64,000 nt of DNA from Amoebidium appalachense (GCA_963693365.1 CAVNZM010000002.1:14632001-14696000); one strand, 5' to 3'; numbered from the stretch's first letter, positions 16,572-47,052 are shown. A program made the numbers and translations. The notes: generated by a model not told the origin, from the letters alone.

Positions 16572-18250
16572 TTTTTGTGGTGGTGGTGGTGGTGGGGGGG
16601 GGGGGGGGGGGGGAGGGGGGGGGGGGGGGAGGGGGATGTTTATTAAGAACGGATCACGCAGCACCCTACTACAACTATCTATACAAGAAAAAGCAATGTG
16701 GACATGTAAGCTCGGAAAAAGAAAAGAAGTAACAAGAATAGTAGAGTCCATGCTTTTGTGTGTGTGTGTGCGCGCACGTGTGTATGTGCTGTGTGTGTGT
16801 TTAGGGGGGGAAAGGGGGGTCAGGATAGGTTAGACAGCACCGACATACAGTCATTCAAACCAGAAAAGGGAATGCGCACACACAGAGCATGCCGAGTGTG
16901 CAGTATAACAGAACTCCAGCAGATGTGTGGGCATGTGTGTGCGTTTGTCTGTGAGTGTGTTGGGGGGTGGGTGGTTGAAAGGAGGGGAGGGGGAATGGGT
17001 GGGGGGGGGGGGGGGGGGGGGGGGTGCAGCAAAGCGGAGTCCCATCATGTGTGCACGTGTGTGCTTGTGGGAGGGGAAGGCGGCACCCCCGGGGGAGGGG
17101 GGGGGGGGGGTAGTAAAAGAATTCAAGCGGTAAGAATGTGGTGCGCACAGCGAGATATAGAGATGACGATCAATTGTGGAGAACATGGAATGGCATGTAA
17201 ACACAAACAGTATCTGTGTGGCTGTGTGCGTGTTGTGTGCTTACGTGTGTGTGTGCATGTGTGCAGAGAGGGGAGAGGGGAGGAGGGGAGAGGGAGTGGA
17301 GACGGAGAACGCACCACGCGTACAAAGTACAAAAAAAAACCCATAAAGATATGCATGGGAGCCTCTTTGCACGTGTGGCACGTGATGCATACACGAAGTA
17401 TAGCACATAATTTATGTAGTCCCTTCCCGCTGGAAGCCCAAGTCAAAATCGACTCATTCTCCTTATCAGGATTTCTTTTCTTTGCCTTTCTTTCTTTTCT
17501 TTTCTTTTCTTTCTTCCCCCCCCCCCTTTTTTCCCCTTATTTAGTTATTTTTTATTTTATTTTATGTTATTATTTTTTTTATTTTTTTGGGGGGGGGGGG
17601 GGGGGGGGGGGGAGGTATTAAGGCGAAGAATTGCATGCCAAAACGAGCGCACGTGGTATGCAGCACCAGCAGGAACATGCTACACTGTGCTTGTATGCAG
17701 CAAGAAAAGGTAAAAAGGTCAAGCTTGCTAAAATTCCACGACCGATTTTTATATATCCACAACCATTGATGCCCATACATAGGCTTTGGAAGAGAACAGA
17801 CATGTAAAAGTGGGCGCACAGAACAGGTGTGTGTGTGTGTGTGTGGTGGTGGTGGTCGTGGGGGGGAGGGGGAGGGGGGGGGGGGGGGGGGTTTGAATGC
17901 GGAACACGGTACGAAGTACGCATACACGACGAGAAGCATGGTGCAGGACACATGCAAAGGCAAACATTCAATTATGCAACATCAGTCATGTGCACAGTAT
18001 GCGTCATAAGCAGAGCCCATCCTCAGGGAGGACCCAAGTCATCAATTGCGTCTGAGTTTCGACCCCTTAGCCCGCGTATATACGACGCTCCAAACTCAGA
18101 CGGGGGGAGGGGGGGGGGGGGGGGAGGGGGGGTTTGAATGCGTCAAAAAGTACGAAGTACACAAGAACAAACGGATAACACGATGCAGAATGCAAGCCAT
18201 ACATAAAGAGTATGCATAATAAGCAGAGCCCATCCTCAGGGGGGGCCCAG

Positions 18251-18283
<33 letters not shown>

Positions 18284-18948
18284 GGGGGGGGAGGCTGCTG
18301 TGAAGTGTGGGGTATGTGGATGAGTGCGTGCTTGAGAGCATTTTAGGCAGGCAGGCCGGTTGGTCCCTGCCCCCCCTCCCCCCCCCCCCCCCCCTCCTCC
18401 CCACTCAACCCCCCCCCCCCCCCCCTCTTAAAAAAAAAAAAAACACACACAACCACCATCACCACACACACAAACACAACACCATAACACCACACCCAGA
18501 CGCGCACACACGTGCGCACGCACATACACAGGACGCAGGGAAAGAATGAAACAAGAGGGAGGGGGCGGGGGGGGGGGGTTTGAATGCGTCAAAAAGTACG
18601 AAGTACACAAGAACAAACGGATAACACGATGCAGAATGCAAGCCATACATAAAGAGTATGCATAATAAGCAGAGCCCATCCTCAGGGGGGGCCCACGTCA
18701 TCCACAGTACCCGAGTTTCGACCTATTCCCCTCGTTAACGAAACCCAACTCAGATACTGTTTCACTTGAACATGAGGGGGGGGGGGGTGGAGAAAGAGGG
18801 GGGGGAGAGGGGGGGGGAGAGAGCGAGAGAGAGAAAGACAGAGGAAGGTGGGGAGAGAGAGGCAGAGAGCGAAGGAGAGGGGGAGAGAGGGGGGGGGGGG
18901 GGAGGGGAGAGAGAAATAGAGAGAGGGGGGAAGGGGGAGGGAGGGCAG

Positions 18949-19034
<86 letters not shown>

Positions 19035-19629
19035 CAGGCAGAGAGAGAGAGAGGAACAGGGAGGGCGGGGGGGGGGGGAGGGGGTTGCGGGAGAGAAGAA
19101 AGGAGGGAAGGAGGAAGGGAGGGAAGAGGGGGGGGGGGGGGAGGGAAGAAAGGGAGGGAGGGGGGGGGGGGGGGGGAGGGGGGGGGGGGGAAGGAAGGAA
19201 GGGAGGAAGGGAGGGAGGGCAGATGAAGGCAGGAGGGGAAGAGAGGGAGGGAGGGGGTGAGAGACAGAGGGAGGGAGGGAGGGAGGGGAGGGGAGGGAGG
19301 GGGGGATGAGGGGGAGGAAGGGGGGAGGGGTGGAGGGAGGCAAGAAAGAGGGGTGACGGGGGAGGAGGGGAGGCGGGGGAAGAGGGGAGGGGGAGGGAAG
19401 GGGGGGGAAGGAGGGGGAGAGGGAAAGGGGGAGGGGGAGGGGGAGGGGGGAGGGGGAGGAAAAAGGGGGGTGGTGGGGGGGGTGGGGGTGGGGGTGGGGG
19501 GGGGGGGGGGGGGGGGGGGGAGGGGGAGGGGGGAGGGGGGAGAGGGAGAGGGAGAGGGAGAGAGAGAGGGAGGGATGGAGGGAGAGAGGGAGGGAGGGAG
19601 AGAGAGGGGGGGGGGGGGGGAGAGAGAGA

Positions 19630-19670
<41 letters not shown>

Positions 19671-20305
19671 GTGTGTGTGTGTGTTTGTCCCCAAAACATC
19701 TACCCTTTTGTCCATAACCTTCCAACCAATTCCGGGAAGGCATGGAGAAAGGAAATTGGTGGGAGAAAAAAACACACCTCTGTAGAAACTTGTGGAAAGA
19801 AAACGAAAGAAATGGGTTTGGAGGTTACCGCGGAGAGGTAACTAAGTACCAAGATAATTGTGGTACAGGCAAGAGTGGGCACTTGCTAACGAGAAAGGAA
19901 AAGCCACATCGGAAAAGCAAAAAAATACTGACGAGAAAGGAAAATTGAACGTGCCTTCATAACATCACAGACATAAGATCAGACGAGCAAGCAAAAGCCC
20001 ATCGGAAAAGCACAAAAATACAGAAAGATGGTAAACTAAAGGTGCCTTCATAAATTCACAGACATAAGATCACACGAGCAGATGTGCTTACCTTTGACCG
20101 TATGTTGCAGGTCTGCAACCCGTCCTATAAGGGCATCTCTATCCAAAGTGTCAAGTGGTTGATCAGCGGAAAGCTTCCTCTCGTTTTGTTTAGCAGAAAC
20201 AATCTCGTTAAGGCTGTTTTGAACCTTAAACTCTAGATGGTCTTCCGTGTGCACATCCGCTAGAGAAAGAGGGTCCGGGGCGGAGTTTCCTGCACAGGAC
20301 TCCAT
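14985..20305 (-). CDS. SCOC: SCOC-type short coiled-coil protein
   Basis: Minus-strand exons: 20305-20092 (start codon at MESCAGNSAP), 16485-16347 and a less certain terminal exon 15087-14985. Phases agree and total 456 nt, giving 151 aa. The diagnostic stretch crosses the first junction: LIGRVADLQHTVK, then DLTEKISDAQQDFEQL and SNNDVLATYLENLMASSSIF. This aligns with the C-terminal coiled coil of animal SCOC (LQHTLEDL... YIENLMSASSVF). Known family role: a Golgi-associated coiled-coil homodimer that binds ARF-like GTPases and helps regulate starvation autophagy. A TGTGTCAG acceptor 27 nt upstream of the chosen ATG suggests a 5' UTR intron and favours this ATG over an in-frame one 24 nt earlier. 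The last exon, ending in a Ser/Lys-rich tail, rests on phase and a CACACAG acceptor only. The 3.6-kb intron is packed with repeats. Confidence 0.85.
15125..15163. repeat. Poly-C run
   Basis: C homopolymer between AAGTAT and GTCTCC, lying just outside the proposed last SCOC exon. Confidence 0.85.
15660..15715. repeat. Poly-G / G-rich tract in SCOC intron 2
   Basis: A G run of about 24 nt followed by interrupted GGAGG sequence. C-rich on the SCOC sense strand. Confidence 0.8.
16491..16563. repeat. (TG)n microsatellite forming a SCOC acceptor
   Basis: About 36 TG units. On the SCOC sense strand it is (CA)n ending directly in AAACAG, the acceptor of exon 16485-16347. A second simple tract, GTGGTGGTGG plus poly-G, continues to 16630. 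Confidence 0.95.
16900..17610. repeat. G-rich and T-rich simple tracts in SCOC intron 1
   Basis: G runs at about 17000-17024, 17094-17110 and 17588-17612, interspersed with TG-rich DNA and a TTTC/TTTTATT tract (17470-17587). The long open frames here (up to 287 codons) are translations of these tracts. Confidence 0.6.
17891..18102 (+). repeat. Dispersed G-tract repeat, full subfamily B copy
   Basis: Begins TTTGAATGCGGAACACGG right after a G run, contains GCGTCATAAGCAGAGCCCAT and CCTCAGGGAGGACCCAAGTC, and ends in a perfect 11-bp inverted repeat (CGTCTGAGTTT at 18049-18059, AAACTCAGACG at 18092-18102). The next bases are another G run. It is antisense to SCOC. Confidence 0.92.
18133..18251 (+). 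repeat. Dispersed G-tract repeat, subfamily A copy
   Basis: Begins TTTGAATGCGTCAAAAAG after a G run and ends CCATCCTCAGG, GGGGGCCCAGC at another. Near identical to the copies at 18579 and 43747 over its length. The 3' stem-loop is missing. Confidence 0.92.
18579..18775 (+). repeat. Dispersed G-tract repeat, full subfamily A copy
   Basis: Runs from TTTGAATGCGTCAAAAAG to CACTTGAACATGAGG. The 3' part folds as a bulged stem: CAGTACCCGAGTTTCG (18705-18720) with CGAAACCCAACTCAGATACT (18739-18758). Bounded by poly-G on both sides and antisense to SCOC. Confidence 0.93.
18776..19632. repeat. ~860-bp polypurine tract with (GA)n core
   Basis: Almost pure G/A on the plus strand with only scattered C or T. 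Includes perfect (GA)n at 18951-19032 and many GGGA/GGAAGG runs, then (TG)n at 19633-19683. Lies in SCOC intron 1, where it is polypyrimidine on the sense strand. Proline/serine-rich frames of up to 353 codons on the minus strand are artefacts. Confidence 0.9.
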
Positions 20306-21789
20306 TTTCTTTCGGCGAAACTGACACATAGATATGCCAAAAAAGAAAGGACTTTAAAATTCTGCTCAGAAAAAAAAAATAAAGAAAATCATTGAACTCG
20401 TACAATTTTATGTAGCCATCAGGCGTGCCATTTTACTCTTGTCCCAGCACAAGTGACAGGGGTGGAAAAGGCCCTGCAGTTTCGATGGGCCTCAAAAGCC
20501 CAGGAGACCAAGAGCAACAGCGAGCCGACGGCGTCAAATGTCAAAATCGCCGCCACGTGTTTGGGCAGCAAAAAAGGCAAGAGAGAAAATTGAAAGGGAG
20601 GGGAAAACTGTTGCTGTTTTGACCTGCTCGAACGGGAACTTGCTTTCAGCTCTCTCTCAAGAAAAAAGACTGCACATTCAAGCCTCTAGCCGGCTGGTCG
20701 CCGTGGCCCGAAGCCTGATACATCCAATCGCAGCGTGGTTCCTTCCTAACCAATCACGGATAGGCAAATGACGACCAGATAAATTATGCCCGAGAAACAC
20801 CGTGAGAGTGATATTTTGCTTCTAAACAGCTCACAAACTAACGAGGACAACAAAATTATTAATATATGGTTGGTGTTTTAAAGGCATATATGCTAGAAAC
20901 CCCTGTAGCTCAATGCAATAGTCTTTGCGTTTCAAGAGCCAATTTGCCCCCTTCCACTCTTCTGCCATCTGATTGGCGTTCCTAGACAGTATCTCGAGCA
21001 AATAAATAAGGATAAGCAGTCGAAGGTTTCAAACTTTCAGTTTTCTCCAAATTCCTCATGATTTCTTCGTGTAGGGCGGCATCACTGTCCCATAAAAACT
21101 CAAAATATATACGCCAAAAAAAAAATCCTATAAACTGCCTTATTGCAACAATATATATTGTTTACAGCTTACATATGTGAAATATGTGAAGCAACCCGAG
21201 GAAGTAATTTGGAGCTCAAACAGATGTTCGAACTCAATCGTATCGTGATTCGGTGAAATTTGGATTTTTTGCATTTTTGCGACGCACCATTCTCCTCGAT
21301 CCGCTTGTTGCGGCCATCTTCAACGCGCAAGCCTGTGACAACGAGCAAACGTGACCTTTCACGTGTTACTGGCCTTATTACGTTTCTGTGACACTATCAA
21401 TAGGGAAAGATAAGCTCATACAAACCAGAAAAAAGCAGTCTCTATTTGTAGAAAAGAAATTTCAGCTGGCGCAATTTAGGCATAAAACGAGCCGGCAGAC
21501 TTTGGTGGGCAAGGTGTCATGTTATCGGCTAGGAGGAAGATCTAACAGGTCCACTTCCAGATCCAAACAGGAATTTGTAAGGAAGGAGTATCTGTTCGTG
21601 TGAAGAAAACACAGAGAGACAGGAAGAGTGCGAGGGTTAGAGTTGCGTAGATATTGCTTCTGTTGACACATCACCAAGTTGTAGACTTCTATTGTGCACC
21701 TTGATTACCTGGCTGGAAGCACCAAGTGGATCTCAACAAGTTCGTTTCTGCTACTGAGACTCTTGTGGGAGATTTGAGAGTCACCGAAA
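20306..21789. promoter_or_regulatory. Candidate bidirectional promoter between SCOC and RhoGAP genes
   Basis: The two genes are head to head across this 1.5 kb, which is of ordinary complexity and free of poly-G. CCAAT-type motifs occur at about 20713 (CCAATCGCAG) and 20750 (CCAATCACGG), roughly 400 bp upstream of the SCOC start. A short frame at 21388-21603 has no recognisable motif. Promoter function is inferred from position. Confidence 0.4.
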
Positions 21790-33113
<11,324 letters not shown>

Positions 33114-33316
33114 ATATCTCACCTCTCCGGCAAGAAACTTAGTCTAAATATAGGTCGTGTGAATGGTACTCTAGCCTTCATGTAAGTATTTTAGCTGGGG
33201 TGGCTTGTTAAGGGAGCCCAGCCTGGTGGGGTATTGGCAGTTTTCATTTAGGGACGATTCGGGGATAGGAACTGGGTGTATGAGTGATAGTGGTGGTGGT
33301 TGAAGGGGGGGAGGAA

Positions 33317-33349
<33 letters not shown>

Positions 33350-34974
33350 GAGGGGGGGGGGGGAGGGTCATCTACTTGGCTTGTTTCGTTGATGTTTTCG
33401 ATGTTATTGCTACTTGCTATATTAGTAGCCATCATCATGCATGTGTAGTCTAGTCTGAAATGCTCCGCTGCACAAATCTGCACATGAATACAATTGTAAT
33501 TTGCGTATCTGCTTTATCTAATAACGGTACACTCGTATGTCAATATTACGAATTCAGTTTTACCGTGTCATTTGATACTTTTTTAGCGCTTAGCACTACT
33601 CGACACCTGCAATTTCGGTGGCCAAATATTTTTTTTCGGGTTTCATCGCACATCCCATTTCAGACTCTTACCAATTATAATGGGTGGGAAATGTACATGT
33701 ATATTCATCCCTTGTTCCGTAACGGAATAATGCATCCTTCTATCAGGGGCAATGAATGCCTACAACAGAATACGTTGCCCCTTTGCTGGATTTATTGTGG
33801 TGCAGGCACATACCTTTTTTTTTTTTTAACCCTAACACTGAGTCACTCGTTTGTTGATCCAAAACAGCCAGCAGCACGGCCGGAACTGATGGAGACAAGC
33901 AACACAGGGGGGGGGGGGGGGGGGGGGGGGATAAGTTATTTTTATCAAGGCTAAATTTATATGTTTCCGCGTAACTATTACTGGAGGGCCTAACATTATT
34001 GTATCATAAGCTATTAGGACTTCGAGCAGTATGGAACGTGAGCAAGCTGTGTTATCACAGTGACTACGCGCCACGGTGTTCCAGAAAAGCGTGGTTAGCT
34101 CCACGCAGACTATATAATTCTGGCCTCGTTATTATGCTACTCTGGCAACTTGCATGTCATGCGTGTGGCAAGTGTGTTCGTATACATGCGTTCACATTTA
34201 AACTCTTCAAGTGGGTGTAAGTTATTCTGGTGGTGGCTGCACGGGTGGAGTGAAGTAGGGGGCCGAAGTGTTAAGTACTACTTAGCCTATTTTTCAAGCT
34301 TCTGGGTAGGTGCTAAGACAGTGAAGCTCAGTCCGCGGCGAACGTTAGCAAGGGAGACCCACTATATTGGGTTGTGCATGAGATGCATTTAGTGGATTTT
34401 GGGCGAATATACGTATGCTCAGCTGTGTGCAATGAGCGATTACAGGTGTGGCTGTATATATGGCTCATGGTTTTATATATGTACATGTACGAGACCACAT
34501 TAGTGCAATCAGTGGGATCTTCGGTGCATGAGTGCAATTTGTATGGGTCAATTCGCGCGCAATCACACTGATTAGCCAAAAGTAGAAATTTGGGCGGGAA
34601 GTTTCGGTGAACAGAAAAAGTAGGAATATGACCATGGTATGTGCAAGGCGTGTTTCCGCACAGCAGGTTTGCATGCACATGACATGGCTATACAGACACA
34701 TGTAGCAGGTTGCCCCATTAGGGGTTAAACTTTTTCTTTCTGTTTGTGTGCCAGACCAGCTGGCACCACTGGATGCAGAAGAAATCTAAAACAGTTCCAA
34801 AATATGGCATGACGTTGATTTTCAGGCATAGGCTTATGTGTGCAGCGTGTTGTATGTGTGCATAGCTAAGTTGTGTTGTATGTGTGGATGGGTATATGTG
34901 TGTGTGAAACGTGGCTGAGCTTCTGTTCATATTAATAATCACTATAAAAGCCAAAAACGTCATGAAAAACCTTC
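33114..34974. other. Intergenic between convergent genes
   Basis: Should include the RhoGAP 3' UTR at its left. G run 33316-33362 and another at 33908-33930. No AATAAA was evident close to the stop codon. Open frames such as 33460-33954 lack domain resemblance. Confidence 0.45.
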
Positions 34975-34978
34975 TTAA

Positions 34979-35273
34979 AGGGGGTTTCTTTTAGGTTTTC
35001 GGGCCGGGTCGGGTCAGAGGGACTTCTAGCCATATGATTGGCGTACTGCGCATCGGCTGCGCACCACGTTTTTCCCGCAGCAAGCCTTCAAGTGCGCCAT
35101 AATACAACAAAAAAGAAAAAGAAAAGAGAAAAAAAAGAAATATAGAAGGGAACAATAATAATAAAGTGTTAGGAAGAAAATTGCAGTTCATATCGTGATT
35201 TATATGCTGAACAAATGGCTTGACCCGAATGTGCTGGAATGGGGACAATTAATCGGCCTAAAAGAAACCCCCT
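34979..35273. mobile_element. 295-bp TTAA-flanked MITE-like element
   Basis: Perfect 17-bp terminal inverted repeats (AGGGGGTTTCTTTTAGG at the left, its inverse at the right) are flanked on both sides by TTAA (34975-34978 and 35274-35277). A TTAA target duplication is the hallmark of piggyBac-type transposition. The interior has no transposase, so this would be a non-autonomous derivative. Confidence 0.8.
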
Positions 35274-35494
35274 TTAATCAGAAGCCTTGATTGAACACAT
35301 GATGCCCTAAGAAGTCCTTTAATTGGAAAAAAAATTGATTGAAAGAAGTAAAATGTTTGACACGAAGTAAAATGCTAGACACTCCTTCATACCTTAAAAA
35401 AATTGCAAGCTGTTATACATATACATACTATATGCCAATCATTACAGTCAGATATGCCTTTGAAGTGTTGACATCTATGTTGGTAACTGTGTGA

Positions 35495-43980
<8,486 letters not shown>

Positions 43981-44729
43981 TTTTTTAGGTTATTTTCCGC
44001 CTTCCTCGAAGCGAGTGTGTTGTGCGTAGTTATGACGTTTCCTCGTGTGAGTTGTGCTGTTCACTCAACGTGTATTGTGAACCACGCGCGTGTGTGTAGC
44101 TGTGTGCGAAATAGATTCAACACAACACATCTGGCTGTAAAGTGCGTTGGATTGGTGCTAAACCTTGCCGTTGCAAAAAGGATGGAACGTTTCACAAACG
44201 ACAAAGTATCCTTGGTGGAGAACTTAAAGCAACACCAAGCTGTCGTGTCCGAACAGCCTTTAGGGTTCCTCCCACAAATTGGATTGCAATCAACCACAGA
44301 CAAACAACAAGCTAAAAAGAAAAGACAACGCTTTAGTTAATATAACAGTTATCTTATAATCACTGTTTCTCCTTTTGTGGTAATTACGGTGTCATGTTCC
44401 TTTGGAAAGTTTGACAGAGTGGCTGGTCAGGCTCACGTACGCATCACCCCCTGGGTGCTTAGAAACAGGGGGTAGCATCGAAGTAGAGAATTTGTTTTTT
44501 TTGTGACCATTTGAGAATGACGAAAACTGCACATATACGGATTTTAATGTATATTTTTGCCAATATAACTATATAAATTAAGTTCCAAAAATTAAATGCA
44601 TAAAGAAACTAAAAGTACACACTCACTTGAAGAGCAGTGTTTCAAATTCATAGTATCATTAGTATGCATTGTTGTCTGAATTTCTCAAACCTCAGCAACT
44701 ATGGTATAGGGAGATTCATTTGACCAATC
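43981..44729. other. Upstream region of ZIP; short plus-strand ORF
   Basis: Likely holds the ZIP promoter and leader on the minus strand. A plus-strand frame at 44017-44340 has a lysine-rich end but no recognisable domain; it may be chance. The remainder is AT-rich. Confidence 0.35.
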
Positions 44730-46035
44730 GTGCGGCTGTATTATGATATTGTTCCCTCCTACCCACAAAAGGAAAGTGATCGTGCTATTAAACCTGATCT
44801 TACTATCATGTTAAGCTCTCTCTTTTCTTGGTGTGTTAAATGTGGACTTGTCCCGTCATCTTGGTTAGATACCTTAGTGATCCCCATAGTTAAGAAGGAC
44901 TCTGAGGGCCCCATATCATCCTTTCGCCCCATTACACTAACCCAGGTTGTTCGTAGATTCTTTGAAGCTTGCTTACTTAGGTTATTTGCAGATCACCCTA
45001 GGTTTCAATCTATTCTTCACATACACCCATGCCAATCCGCTTTTCGTAAAAACAATTCATGTTATGTTCAAATAATGGCACTGCACGATTCTATGCAAGT
45101 TGGTGCACGATATGTTAACTTTGTTGGTTGGAAAACTGCTTACGATTCTGTCCCCTGGTCTCCTATGGGAAAAGCGTGCTGCACGGGGTGTACCACACTG
45201 CATTGGTGTTCTGTTAGAAGCACTCTTGTCTCAAACCTATGGTAGAGCTGTGGTCAATGGGCATCTTTCATATGGTTTTGCTCGTACTAGAGGTCTCTTG
45301 CAGGGTTCATTGCTTAGCCCCTTTTTGTTTAACCTATTTATAGATGATTTGGCTGTCAAGGGTTACGCCGAAAACGATGACCCTATTAATAACTTTCCGC
45401 CTGCACTTCTCTATGCTGATGATCTGTCCCTCCTTGCCCGTACCCCTAGACGCCTGCAAAGATTGTTCGATGTAGTGTCAGAGTGGTGCAAGGCAAACCT
45501 TATGATCCTTAACATAGACAAATGTGGTGTTCTTGTACCTGATATAGCCAACAATTTACACACATTTACATTATCATCTAAACCTGTACCTATAGTTCCA
45601 GAATACAAATATCTTGGTGTTCCGGTTGATTCTGTTGGTGTTATGTTTCCCCATATGGTCGAAAAGAGGGTAGAGTTGGCTCGTAAGCGGTTAGCTTTCT
45701 TCTCGGCTAATATTTTTAAAGACACACCCCTGCATCCTTCTATTAGACTTACATTTATTCGCACTTTTGTCTTCCCGGCATGTGAATACGGTTTACCCCT
45801 TTCTCGCCGCTTGGATCAAGAAAGAGAGAACTAGAGCGCTTAAACCCTTGGCAAATTTCCTTGAAGCAGAAGTTGCCTCCTTTCTATCTAACAACTGTTG
45901 TAAACCTGGGCCTGTAACGCTCTCGATATATGGTCTGGTCCCAATAGCTGCTAGAGTATCCTATCTCGCGCTGAAATTCAATAAGCACATAAGCCGTTTA
46001 AAGAAGTATTTGCCCTCCCACCCTCTCTTCTCTAT
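44730..46035 (+). pseudogene. Decayed non-LTR retrotransposon reverse transcriptase
   Basis: RT-like motifs in order: VIPIVKKDSEGPISSFRPIT, QSAFRKNNS, KTAYDSVPW, RGLLQGSLLSPFLFNLFIDD, the catalytic LLYADDLSLLA, WCKANLMILNIDKCGVLVP and YKYLGVPVDS. These are the order and spacing of a LINE-type RT. The frame changes twice: near 45165, just after AYDSVPW, and near 45800, beside CCCC in TTTACCCCTTTC. No endonuclease or second ORF is seen, so the copy is 5'-truncated as well as frame-broken. It lies between the divergent ZIP and sacsin-like genes. I cannot assign the clade. Confidence 0.88.
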
Positions 46036-46240
46036 CCGACCTGTCCCCCCCTCACCTCTCCCCTCTTTCCTTCCCTCTCTCTCCCCTTCTCCCCTGGGCA
46101 CAAATACAAATAAACCCCGCAATAAGTGTGTGACTTTGGACTGCCACTTACTTATTAAACATGTACACAATCACAGCAATATAACAAATCGAAAAAGATA
46201 CCACACGACACTAGACCCGATGACATGCATGCACGGACGT

Positions 46241-46871
46241 CACCCCCGTGCGCGGCATGCTTTCGTGTTCGTTTTGACACAACCTTCAGTTGCAGGGTCT
46301 CAGGGGAAAAGCAGAACACTGCGACAGGAACTCGAAACTGGCGGCGCAGAAATAAAGAGTGTAAGCACCCAAAACGATGGGAATGGGGTGACGTTCCCAT
46401 GAATGGCTACCTACGTAGCAGCCGAAACAACGTGTGGGAACGAGTTTCCCGTTTTTGCCCTCCGAGTCGTGTATAAAAACTCAAAAGGAGGGGTTTGATA
46501 CTCACACAGCTCCAGGGTCGCGCATGCTGTGTGTGCATAGTGCCTTTTCTTCTGTCACCCCCGTGCGCGGCATGCTTTCGTGTTCGTTTTGACACAACCT
46601 TCAGTTGCAGGGTCTCAGGGGAAAAGCAGAACACTGCGACAGGAACTCGAAACTGGCGGCGCAGAAATAAAGAGTGTAAGCACCCAAAACGATGGGAATG
46701 GGGTGACGTTCCCATGAATGGCTACCTACGTAGCAGCCGAAACAACGTGTGGGAACGAGTTTCCCGTTTTTGCCCTCCGAGTCGTGTATAAAAACTCAAA
46801 AGGAGGGGTTTGATACTCACACAGCTCCAGGGTCGCACATGCTGTGTGTGCATAGTGCCTTTTCTTCTGTC
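46241..46871. repeat. 315-bp tandem duplication carrying a TATA box
   Basis: Copy 1 is 46241-46555 and copy 2 is 46556-46871; by eye they differ at about one base (CGCGCATGC versus CGCACATGC). Each includes CACCCCCGTGCGCGG, GAATGGGGTGACGTTCCCAT and GTGTATAAAAACTC. The two copies are far more alike than any other repeat pair here, so the duplication looks recent or conserved by conversion. Confidence 0.95.
46787..46793 (+). promoter_or_regulatory. TATA box of the sacsin-like gene (and duplicate at 46472)
   Basis: TATAAAA lies about 265 nt upstream of a strong donor (GGCAG|GTAAGG at 47052/47053) that would end a 5' leader exon. The identical motif at 46472-46478 is in the first copy of the 315-bp duplication, giving two potential start regions. 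Inference from position; no expression data. Confidence 0.5.
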
Positions 46872-47052
46872 TGTGTATGTGTCGCAAGTTCGTGCCTGGA
46901 AACTTTCTCCTTTTGACAAGTTTTCCAGAAATAGTGTTGTGTTGCAATTGTTGTGCAGCAGTTACAGTGGACAGGCGCTTGAAGGGAAAAGGATCCGAAG
47001 GAGGCCGTGGCCACCCCGGCCGCGGCATTTGTTCGCACCAGCAGCTTGGCAG
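46815..47052 (+). other. Probable 5' UTR exon of the sacsin-like gene
   Basis: From an assumed start about 25-30 nt after the TATA box to the donor GTAAGG at 47053. It would join at CTAGCAG|GAAAAATG (exon from 47893), five nt upstream of the start codon. The intron 47053-47892 holds G runs at 47262-47335 and 47739-47761. Confidence 0.45.

Noticed and set aside
18700-18725. GAGTTTCGACC in the dispersed repeat as a pol III B box
   Set aside because: Resembles GGTTCGANTCC only in part, with no A box at the right distance; not enough to call a SINE promoter.
18682-19775. Three overlapping minus-strand frames of 333-353 codons rich in Pro, Ser and Leu
   Set aside because: They are translations of the polypurine/GA tract; any frame through such DNA stays open. 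No splice or domain support.
33460-33954. 164-codon plus-strand frame after the RhoGAP gene
   Set aside because: No recognisable motif or splice context, and it ends in a poly-G translation; likely 3' flank.
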